Shown: positions 12,222 to 23,736 of the stretch, piece after piece | Numbering within the stretch: the stretch's first letter is position 1 | How the letters are laid out: the number at the start of each line of letters is the position of its first letter | NCBI GenBank assembly: GCA_001414345.1 | Contig: LLCB01000070.1 | Coordinates: forward strand, 149,932-213,931 | DNA: 64,000 bases | Reading direction: 5' to 3' | Source: Hymenoscyphus infarciens | Taxonomy: Eukaryota > Ascomycota > Leotiomycetes > Helotiales > Helotiaceae | Notes under the pieces: generated by a model | Databases searched by the model: none | Seen by the model: the letters and a program-made list of their open reading frames with translations, nothing else | Told to the model about the DNA's origin: nothing | Program-made: the position numbers and the translations under genes

Positions 12222-15200
12222 TGTGATAGCATGCTATCCTGGATAGCTGGGAGTACCTGCCACATATAAGGTTTCGACAGTTGTTGTCTTATATTGTCTG
12301 TTTTAGGAAGGTTACGTAGGTTCAGGCTTTTGTATTAGCCGACGTATAACGTTGGTCGGTTTCGGACCCTTTTGTCCGAACCTCTTATATATAGTAGCCT
12401 ACACTTCTAGAGTTAGAGAGGGACAGTTTTCCTTTTCTTCTATATTAGTACCTAGTATTTATATATATTATTTAGTCTCGAACGTACTCCTATATACCTC
12501 TTCTCTTATAGTATATATTTCATACTATTATATAAAAAGAAAAAACTCTAATATCTTTTTTAAGCTTATTATTACTTTTATTTCGAATTCGAAGTCGATA
12601 TACCTTTCGCTTTAGACTAGAATCGAACCTGAATAACGATATTCTTAAATATCTAGGTAATTAGAGACTATCTAGATAGCTAGTAATATTAGAGTTTAGT
12701 ATTAGTTATAGATAGCTAGTAAAAATCGTGTTTTATACGTTAAGAAAGTAGAAATACGCTAAGTATTTTAGAGGCTTCTAATAACTCTCTCTATATAAGG
12801 ACTACTATATATAGGTTTAGTAAATAAGTCGACTATTAAAGTTATCTAGAAGGCTTCTAAATCTAATCTTACTCTCTCTCCTCTTCTAATATTATATCGA
12901 AGTTCTAAGAAGACCTTAGGTCTCTCTCTAAATTAGTTCTACTACGAGGCGTTAAACGACCTTTTAGAGCTACTCTTCTTTTAAAAGACTCTTAATCTAT
13001 ATTCGTATACTAGAAAAACATAAAAGGTCTTAAAGAGACTTCTTAAATATAGATAATATATAGACGAGATAATAGTATAAAATAAAGAATAAAACGATTA
13101 GTTAGATAAGATAGATATAATTATAAGCGAACTTCGAAGTTAATAACTAAATCCCACCTCTGAACTCTTATTAATCTAACTCTTATTCGAACTCTTCTTT
13201 ACTTTCAAAGCCTAAATTCAGACCTCTTTCGCTTATAGACACCTACCTCTAATACCTTCTTACTACTTCCCTCGAATTAGATACTAATTAGTCGAAATAC
13301 GCTTTCTATTAGAACGAAACTTAGAAGCGAGCTCTTAGCTAAGTTATCGCTATCTTTAATAATACCGACTAAATATTATCTAAAAGAGATAGAAGTAGAA
13401 TTAGAAGAATATTATACTAAAGAAACTTTTACTAACTTTAAAAAGGTCACTTTTCAAGTATAGCTATACTTAGAGAGATATTAGAATCGGAACAGTTCTT
13501 CTATATATAGAATATATCTTAGCTCCGAGCTTCTTATAATCTAATAGTAACTCTTTCTTCGAAATTAGAAGATAAATAAGCTCTTAAGTACTCTAAAGAG
13601 AATAAGAGAATATAACAACTTTAGTATTAAGTTTATTTAACTAGTTAAAACTACTTCTTTTATTATTCTAAACTTTAGATAATAGTTTCAACTTTAATAA
13701 CTTTAATAACAACTTCGTCTTTAGCTAGCCGAAACTCTACTAACTCTAATTAGAGTCTATAATAGCCTAGTTCTGGTTTTAGACCTGTTACGTAACTCTT
13801 TCACTACCTAGTAGAATCTTATATATTAGTATTATTTAGCTCTACTCTTCTTCGCTCTTTATCTTTAGTTTTCGTATTAATAACTACGAATAGACTCCTT
13901 CTCTACTCTACTTCTACTTTATTATTATATTAAACTAAAGATTACTCTTCTTATTAAGCTCTTAACTTTACTTCTATTCTAGCCTCTCTACTACTAACTC
14001 TATAACTCTCTTTTAAATAGCTCTTAGATACCTATATATATACTCTAGAACTCTCTTTTTAAATAGCTCCTAGATAACTATATATATACTTTATAACTCT
14101 ATAGCTTTAGTCCTCTTTATAGTACTAAACCTCTTTAAACAGCTTTCTAGACCTCTTACTAGTAACCTCTAAATAAATACTAAGCTTAAAACTCTCTTCT
14201 AATATCTTCGGATCTCTCTCTCTAGTGTCTACGAACCTCTCTCTCTCTCTTTAAATAGCTAGTATCTAACTACTAAATCTAATAATAGACTCTAATATTA
14301 TATACTAAGTATATAACTTTAGCTCTCTTATTAAGAAGAAATATTAATACGCTCGCGTAATTAACACTTTAATAAGATAGCTTATCTAGCTTATTATTAG
14401 TTAATCTAAGCCTTCTACTATTAAGAAGCTCTATACTTTAACAAGAGTAGCCTTTTAAGTAGAAGACCTTCTTACTTTCAGCTATATTATTTTCTAATAA
14501 CTCTTAAAGCCTTCTCCTCCTCCTCCTTCTAATATTACAAAAGCTCTTAAAACCTATACTTTAGTAATCGACAAAATTATAGAAGTATATACTAGTTACT
14601 TAACAGATTATATAGATTAGTATTAAAAAGCGAATATAGAGAGTTTTAAGTAACTTAGCGTATAGCTAGTATCTTACTACTCTTATAAAGCTAGTATCTT
14701 ATAGCTACCTTAGTAGAAGAAAGAGCAAGAGTATAGACTAGAACTAGTAGATATATAGATAGATAAGTATATAGGTTTCTATAAAGCTCGAGAATAAGCT
14801 CTACTAAAGAGAGAGAAATATAATAGCCTAGTTCTAGTTTCAGACCTATTATATAACTCTTTTACTATCTAGCAGAATCCTATATATTAGCATCGTTTAG
14901 CTCCGCTCTTCTTCGCTCTTTACCTTTAGTTTTCGCGTTAATAACTACGAATAGACTACTTCTCTACTCTACTCCTACCTTATTATTATAGAGTCTTACT
15001 TTCTTTTTACTTCTAGCCGGACCTAGAAATTTCATTCGAATTCAAATCAGATATAAGTTAGTATACTCTTGAAATAAGCTCTTAACTAAGTTATTACTAT
15101 TACCTACAACGTTATCTCTTAATATTCGCCTCTAACTCTACTTTAAACTTTTTCTATTTTAAACTTTTTCTACTTTAAACTTTTTCTAATTTTACTTTAA

Positions 15201-15768
15201 ACTTTCTCTAATCTACTAGATAGATTAGACTATACTCTTTTAAGTAAACGAATACTTACTTTTAATATTAAAGAATTAGAAACAAAGCCTCTTTTATAAG
15301 TATCTACGAATACGATTTAGTACTAATATCTTAACTTTCCGCTTATAATAAAATCGACAAATATAATAAATATTATAACACTTATACTATCTCGATTCGA
15401 TCTTAAACGATAAGATAGATAGACTCGAGAACGAGTCTTTTTTTAAGAGAGAGAGATATAATAGTATACTATTCTAGATAGCTAGGAGTATCTACTATAT
15501 ATAAGGTTTTAGTAGTTATTATCTTATATTATCTATTTTAGAAAGGTTATATAAGTTTAGACTTTTATATTAGCCGACGTATAACGTTAGTCGGTTTCAG
15601 ACTCTTTTATCTAAACCTCTTATATATAGTAGCCTATATTTCTAGAGTTAGAGAGAGATTGTTTTTCCTTTTCTTCTATATTAGTACCTAGTATTTATAT
15701 ACGTTATTTAGTCTCGAACGCACTTCTATATACCTCTTCTTCTATAGTATATATTTCGTACTATTATA
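12222..15768 (+). mobile_element. Family-A LTR element, complete, non-autonomous
   Basis: LTRs are at 12222-12532 (311 bp, starting TGTGATAGCATGC) and 15457-15768 (312 bp). A perfect 5-bp target duplication AGCTA lies at 12217-12221 and 15769-15773. A purine tract AAGAGAGAGAGA precedes the 3' LTR. After removing the nested TRIM (13758-14990) the element is about 2.3 kb. The remaining interior carries reiterated words (GAGCTCTTAGCTAAGTTATC type) and no reverse transcriptase or integrase, so it probably depended on another element. The first ~170 bp of the 5' LTR is nearly free of RIP, while the 3' LTR is heavily mutated. Confidence 0.85.
13758..14990 (+). mobile_element. TRIM-like miniature LTR element, copy 1
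   Basis: Direct terminal repeats at 13758-13929 and 14819-14990 (172 bp each) begin TATAATAGCC (RIP form of TGTAACAGCC) and end TTATTATTATA. The 5-bp target duplication GAGTC at 13753-13757 and 14991-14995 is perfect. A purine tract (AAAGAGAGAGAAA) precedes the 3' repeat. Total length is 1,233 bp with no ORF, which fits a terminal-repeat retrotransposon in miniature. It is inserted in the interior of the 12222-15768 element. Confidence 0.85.
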
Positions 15769-15921
15769 AGCTAGGTAGATAAAAAAAGGAGGCTAGACTA
15801 GAGTAGAATTAGAAAGATAATCTCTAATTAAGACCTAAACCCTCTTTTCTACTCGCTTTCTAGATATTAAGTGAAATTAGAGCCGCCTTCTAGGCTTTAA
15901 GCGAGATTAACTAGCTTAACT

Positions 15922-17216
15922 TATAATAATAAGGTAGGAGTAGAGTAGAGAAGTAGTCTATTCGTAGTTATTAACGTAAAAACTAAAGGTAAAGAGCGAA
16001 GAGCGAAGATAGCTTTAAACGATACTAATATATAGGATTCTGCTAGGCGGTGAAAGAGTTACGTAATAGGTCTGAAACTAGAACTAGGCTATCACATTTC
16101 CCTCTCTTTAGTAGAGCTCGCCCTCGAGCCTTATAGCTCTAGAAACTAGTGTACTTATCTATCTATATATCTACTAGTCCTAGCCTATACTCTTACTCTT
16201 TCTTCTACTAAGACAGCTATAAGATACTAGCTTTATATAAGTAGTAAGGTACTAGCTCTATATAAGTAGTAAGATACTAGCTATACGCTAAGTTACCTAA
16301 AATTCTCTATATTCGCTTTCTAATACTAATCTATATAATCTACTAAGCAACTAGTATATACTTCTACGATTTTGTCGATTACTAAAGTATAGGCTTTAAG
16401 AGCTTTCGTAATATTAGAAGGAGGAGGAGGAGGCTTTAAGAGTTATTAGAAAATAATATAGCTAAAAGTAAGAAGGTCTACTTGAAAGGCTTCTCTCGTC
16501 GAGGCGTAGAAGGGCTCCTTCTTATTAGTAGAAGGCTTAGATTAACTAATAATAAGCTAGATAAGCTATCTTATTAAAGCATCGATTATACGAGCGTATT
16601 AATGTTTCTTCTTAATAAGAGAGCTAAATTTATATACCTAGTATATAATATTAGAGTCTATTATTAGAGTAGTTAGATACTAGCTATTTAAAGAGAGAGA
16701 GGGGGGGGGTCTATAGACGCTAGAGAGAGGGGATCTGAAGATACTAGAAGAGAGGGATCCGAAGATACTAGAGGGGGATCCGTAGCTAGGTGTCGATTTA
16801 GAGGTTACTAGCGAGAGGTCTAAGAAGCCGTTTTTAAAGGGGTTTATAGAGTTAGTAGTAGAGAGGCTGGAATAGAAGTCCGTAGACGCTAGAGAGAGGT
16901 CTTAAGCTAGGTGTTAATTCAAGAGTCGCTAGCGAGAGGTCTAAGAAGCCGTTTTTAAAAGGGTTCGCAGAGTTAGTAGTAGAGAGGCTAGAATAGAAGT
17001 GAGGTTAAGAAGCCTAATAAGAAGAGTAACCTTTAGTTTAATATAATAATAAGGCAGGAGTAGAGTAGAGAAGTAGTCTATTCGTAGTTATTAACACGAA
17101 AACTAAAGGTAAAGAGCGAAGAGCGGAGACAGCTCTAAACGATGCTAATATACAGGATTCTGCCAGGCGGTGAAAGAGTCACGTGACAGGTCTGAAACCA
17201 GAACTGGGCTGTTATA
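15922..17216 (-). mobile_element. TRIM-like miniature LTR element, copy 2, reversed
   Basis: Terminal repeats are at 15922-16096 and 17042-17216 (175 bp each), reverse-complementary to those of copy 1. The perfect target duplication TAACT is at 15917-15921 and 17217-17221. It is inserted in the hAT-like MITE just right of the family-A element. The repeat at 17042-17216 keeps CACGTGACAGG and AACCAGAACTGGGCTG, whereas its partner has TACGTAATAGG and AACTAGAACTAGGCTA. This is a direct record of C-to-T and G-to-A changes. A G9 run is at about 16704. Confidence 0.85.
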
Positions 17217-17413
17217 TAACTCTTCCTATCCTAGCCTCTCTATTTAGTAAAGAAAGGCAAGTAAGTACTATAGAATAGAAGTAGCTAGAAAAGCTAGAAT
17301 TTAAGAATAGAAGAAGACGAGATAGCTTTAAAATAGAGATAGAAGAGAGAAGAAGCGTTGAGATAGAATAGAATAATAAATTAGATAGAGAAACCTAAAA
17401 CACTAATAACTAC

Positions 17414-18300
17414 TCGACTACTCTTTAAGCTTTCTTACTAAAACGATAACTATATAACCGCCTTTTAATACTATAAGTAAGAGTAAAACTATATAAATCT
17501 AGTTAATAATAAGATACTTATCTTATTAATAATAAACTATATAGTTAGACTAAATACTATCTCTTTAGCTCTCTATATACTCTACGTATACTAGTATATA
17601 AGAATAAAATATATAACGAGTATCTAACTTATTCTATTAGCTCTATTCTAAGAAGATACTATTCTAGAGTTCGTTCTTATTAGTAAGATATATAAAGAGA
17701 AATTTTTTTAATTATTTTTTTAATAACTTTTTCTTAAGAGAATTCTATAAAACTATAGAAATCTTTATATATTAAGAGTTAATTTAGCTTTTTCGAATAT
17801 AAATTATAATAGCTAGCTATTTATAATTACTAAGATTAAAGTAATACTAGTTAGAAATATTAGACTTTAGAATATTATTATTATCTATATTAGAATAGGT
17901 TTAGTCTTAAAACCTTTTATTATTATCTAAACTACTATTTATATTATCTAAACTTCTATATCTATCTCTCTCTTAAAAGAGAATAGTTTATTCTTTTTCT
18001 TAGTATTAAGTCTATAAATAGTATATATTCTTCTATCGAACGTACTCTTATATATCTCTTTAATAGTATTATATAATTCGTACTATTATATAAATAGTCT
18101 AGATATCTATTATAAAGAAGTATTATATATCTATATATATATTATTCACTTTAAATAAAAGAGATAGACTCTAATAATTAGTTAGAATTTAAGTAATAAA
18201 AGTATACTTTAATAATATTTAAGAGCTTTATTAATTATTGCTACTTTTTTAACGATATTCATCGTATTAGATAAGAATCTATATATATCGCGATAATCCG
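17414..18300. other. AT-rich RIP DNA, no gene seen
   Basis: Heavily mutated sequence with a few LTR-like words near 18030-18090 (CTCTTATATATCTC, TTCGTACTATTATA), probably another decayed LTR end. Composition returns to normal near 18300-18330. Confidence 0.5.
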
Positions 18301-18808
18301 ATAAATATCGTATCGCCGCCGAAGTCTCTTCATCGGTAACTTAGCACGAGCACGATCCGAGGGTGCGATTTTTGGTCGTAAAAGTAGTTATTACAGCTTG
18401 TAGTTCCTGCATGTAGGAGAGTGATTGCTGCTCAACATGAAGAGGAAGAGAATTTCAACTTCAAGAATGATGTGATCTTTACAAAGCATCATGGCATTGG
18501 CTCGTCTGCACACGCACTCTTATGCAATAAATAAGTAGTATAGATAGTTCTTGACTCTTTCAAAAAAATCTCTTTTCAGGCACTCTTTATTTCTTAGAGA
18601 AAATTTAGGAGATTAAGAGATATAGCTTCCCATTCTTCGATATTGTCGAGTATTAATTTTAATTGCTTGGGCTTCTCACTTTCTTTCCATAGAAAGAATG
18701 GAAGGGTATGGAATGTGTATATTCATCACTCATTATTCGTCACAAACCCTATCTATCCCCTTCTTCCACCTCCGCCCTCGGTTCCCCCATATCCCTATCT
18801 CACATACT

Positions 18809-19627
18809 CTATACCCCACCAAATTCTCTCACCATAGCCTCCCTAACTATCTCCCCACACAACTTAGCCGTCGGATTCGCCGCAACAGCAAGTGCTTTAG
18901 CAACTTCATTCCCGTATCTTCCTCCCATCATGAAATCCCTACTCGCTGCTTCCTCAAAATCAATCACACTCCAGTCTCTCTCTGACCGGGTATCATCTAT
19001 CGATAGTTCGCTTCCTCTTAAGGAGACAAGTTTTGCGGTTCGTAGGTATAGTGCTCCTCTTTGTGTGTATGCGTTGGAGAGGGTTTTTGCTGATACCGGG
19101 GAGATAGGGGAGTAAGGTTTGGGCGTTAGGAGGAAGATTGCTTGGGTGAGATCGTTGAGGAGGGTGGTTGAGGTTTGGAGAACTATTGTCGGGTCCGGGG
19201 AGGAGATTAGAGGTAGTGCTTCTTTAGATGATGTTGTTGTTGTGTCATTTGATGCTTTAACAAGTATACCATCCCCATAAACCCGCCGAAGTGCCTGAGC
19301 CCGATTATTTCGTGCACTCGCGTAATTTGGGTATTCCTCTATTGATTTCGAGAGGGCATCAATGGCTGTTCGGTATTGTGCTAAGGTTGTGGGTGTGTTT
19401 TCTAATGTTGGTTGGAGACCCGCGAGTTGTAGTTCGGCTTTTTGGAGGGAGGAAATTATTTGTAGTTCGTTTGTGACGAGGGTTTGGTAGAGAGTTGGGT
19501 CGGCGATGTGGGGGTCCTTTGGGAGGGAGGAATCGATCAGAAGAGGTGCCGAGGGGCCTGCTTCTGGGTCGGCGATTTTGGAGAGGATAGAGAGGTCGTG
19601 GGTTGTTAGGGAGGTTGACGAGGTCAT
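18809..19627 (-). CDS. TTC36-like tetratricopeptide protein
   Basis: Single-exon gene of 272 aa. The start is the ATG at 19627 (MTSSTSLTTHDLSILSKIAD). An in-frame extension of 18 codons exists upstream but looks unlike the family. A TPR helix pair lies at about residues 82-117 (AIDALSKSIEEYPNYASARN). A second TPR-like segment follows around the RGALYLRTA stretch. The C-terminal signature GGRYGNEVAKALAVAANPTA with KLCGEIVREA is what I recall of eukaryotic tetratricopeptide repeat protein 36 homologues, whose role in fungi is uncharacterised. It is the first intact gene after the AT-rich block. Confidence 0.85.
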   Translation of the reverse strand: MTSSTSLTTHDLSILSKIADPEAGPSAPLLIDSSLPKDPHIADPTLYQTLVTNELQIISSLQKAELQLAGLQPTLENTPTTLAQYRTAIDALSKSIEEYPNYASARNNRAQALRRVYGDGILVKASNDTTTTSSKEALPLISSPDPTIVLQTSTTLLNDLTQAIFLLTPKPYSPISPVSAKTLSNAYTQRGALYLRTAKLVSLRGSELSIDDTRSERDWSVIDFEEAASRDFMMGGRYGNEVAKALAVAANPTAKLCGEIVREAMVREFGGV

Positions 19628-21620
<1,993 letters not shown>

Positions 21621-22071
21621 GGGACTTGTGGTTGTGAGAGGTGTGGACAGTAATGTGTGGAGATGAGATGTGGCGTACATATGATACGGAGGAAGTTCCT
21701 CGGAGCAGTTCTTGGGGGAGTTTTCTATTTTCTTTGTTGCATTGCATTGCATTCCGAAGTGTGGTACACTACTCATGAATTATGATGCTAGCTTTTTGAA
21801 AGCGGGTTTTCTTGATATTGGGGGGTTTGGCCCGGTAAATTGATAAGTGGGCTGGGGGCTTATGGCCGCAGTAGCATAAATTTAGAAGAGACAATCAAGG
21901 AAACTCTCTTCAACAAATCCCTCTTTTTACACTTGGTTCCATCCCAGAAACTTACAGAATAATGTCAACAACTTTCCTCCCATAGTAATTGATATGTAAA
22001 GAGTTCCAACTCTTTGGGAACAGCTTTTGGATATCATCCCAAAGCTGCAGTAAATACTCCACATTCAGCGA
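21621..22071. other. 3' flank of the HPPD gene
   Basis: Unique-looking sequence with no supported gene. It probably holds the HPPD 3' UTR. Confidence 0.4.
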
Positions 22072-22402
22072 AAGAAATGAGTAGAGTAGAGTAGTGACCA
22101 CTACTCTACTCTACTCATAGTACTCTGAGTAACTCTGAGTAGTACGGACCGATTCGGGCCGTGGCTCGGAGTGGCGTCGGGGTGGCGTTGGGGTGGCGTT
22201 GGGGCAGCGTTGAGATCTCCGTTGTACTCTATTTACTACGTAACTTCCTTCTTAATAAATTAGGTTATAATTATATAAAAATTACATATAAGTACTTACT
22301 ACATATATGAATGCTAAAGAGGATGACTTTGAAGACAACTATTTTATACTTTAGTTAGTTATTTATTCTTGAGTACCTGAGTAATTTTTTCTCACACTAT
22401 CT
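22072..22402. repeat. Hairpin-bearing repeat, well-preserved copy
   Basis: It carries a near-perfect palindrome at 22078-22117 (two 19-bp arms built of GTAGA/TCTAC words, 2-bp spacer). This is followed by stepped CTGAGTAACTCTGAGTAGT, then a GC-rich GGCTCGGAGTGGCGTCGG block with a repeated GGGTGGCGTT unit, then an AT-rich tail. It is homologous to 6896-7395, where the same order is kept but C-to-T mutated. The size and internal palindrome suggest a non-autonomous mobile element. I cannot define its ends or target duplication. Confidence 0.6.
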
Positions 22403-23586
22403 ATATTCGTTTCTATCTATTCTGTTTTTGTTATTATTTCAACTTTCTAGAGCAATTCAGGGTAATCAGTCCAAAGACTACAATTTAGACCGTTAACCTG
22501 GTGCTTGTACTGGAAAGTTGAAACAACATGCTATTTACTCTCGCTCTCCATGTCCACCACGAGACAGCCATACTCACCCTCTATTACTTGTAAAAAACGA
22601 TGCATAAATTTCCTGCTTACTACAACCCCCCCCCAAAATGTGTTCATATCGCCGGAGGAAAACTCGCAAATTCTCCTGGAATCAACTTCAATCAAGAACA
22701 CAATAGCATTTGCTCACCCATTTTTACATACTCACACCCACTCTCTCACTTCCCCTCACACACACTATTCCGGTCGCTCAACTCTGGTGACCTACAACTT
22801 TCACTCTCGATATATTGATCTGTGAATTATACCGTCGTATAATTTACACCGGCAACATCGCTTAAGTACTAGAACTCACATTGATCTTTTGAAGCCAACT
22901 TTTGTAAAAGAGACATTTTTACAACACACCCAGGTGGGCTTATTAATGAGTCAGCTGGAGAGTTTGCGAGTGAGTTGGACCGTGAGAAGTAAGCTGGAAC
23001 AGTGCAGGTAAGCCGGAACCTTGTGAGTAAGCTACTGATTTCCAAGACATGGTAAGCTGCTATTTTGCGAGTAAGCTAGAAACTGGCGAGTAAGCGCATT
23101 CCGAGTTGCAACCTTTGAAGTTTACATAGAAATTTAGACCCACTCGTCTTTCGCTCCTCTATTGGTAGGTGACCTACAAATTGAAAGGCATTCGTCTAGT
23201 AGTAGGTAACCTACGAACAGCACTGGAAAACTCTTGGAAATCGCTACCCCCACTAGTTAGTAACCTGAAAATAGCAAATTCAAAGATAATCCACGAGTCA
23301 ATTCTTATCAAAAGAGAGGTGACTTGTAGAATTCGTATTGTGTGATTTGGTATATATATAGCTTGATATTCTTTGTACTTAGCAGCGCAGCCATTTCATA
23401 TAACCATATATAGCTTCCACCTCCACTAACCTATAAACACCTTGCAAGCCCTTCCCAGTTCTGCCCACCATACATATCCAACACCTGTACCCCCCCTTCG
23501 ATTTGAACAAAGGATCACCTCTTCAACCACCCCCTTGTGTGACTGTGACACCGTTTAGGTTGAACTAAATGATCACATCTTCGTAC
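22403..23586. other. Long intergenic spacer with palindromic sites
   Basis: No supported gene. It holds two perfect 13-bp palindromes GTAGGT-N-ACCTAC at 23165-23177 and 23202-23214. Weaker versions are near 22785, 23258 and 23325. A stretch at about 22965-23095 repeats GAGTAAGC-type words six or seven times. It lies between the 3' ends of HPPD and the antiporter, so these are not obvious promoter sites for either. Confidence 0.5.
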
Positions 23587-23587
23587 C

Positions 23588-23702
23588 CCCTTCTCCCTTC
23601 TCCCTTCTCCCTTCTCCCTTCTCCCTTCTCCCTTCTCCCTTCTCCCTTCTCCCTTCTCCCTTCTCCCTTCTCCCTTCTCCCTTCTCCCTTCTCCCTTCTC
23701 CC
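23588..23702. repeat. Heptanucleotide microsatellite
   Basis: About 16 copies of the 7-bp unit CTTCTCC lie just 3' of the antiporter stop codon, giving a purine/pyrimidine strand asymmetry. On the minus strand it reads as GEGRREK repeats, but this frame is downstream of the stop and is not part of the protein. It would fall in the 3' UTR. Confidence 0.9.
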
Positions 23703-23736
23703 TACTCCCTACTCCGCCCACCATTCAACCAAACTC

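Larger units (their letters stand above)
12037..17405. mobile_element. hAT-like MITE, host of a transposon nest
   Basis: The left end is CAGTGTTTTGGCTTTCC at 12037 and the right end is the complement, CCTAAAACACTA, ending at 17405. A perfect 8-bp target duplication, ATAACTAC, lies at 12029-12036 and 17406-17413. Eight-bp duplications and CAGTG termini fit the hAT superfamily. Without its two inserted LTR elements the unit is about 517 bp (12037-12221, 15774-15921, 17222-17405). It has no coding capacity. A second copy is at 63078-63675. Confidence 0.8.

Noticed and set aside
12352..12615. Short frames with SSILVPSIYI, recurring at 56345 and 59685
   Set aside because: The same frame occurs in each LTR copy. 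It is a by-product of the repeated LTR sequence and not a gene.
23588..23702. Possible CRISPR-like array
   Set aside because: It is a simple 7-bp tandem repeat without spacers in a fungal genome.
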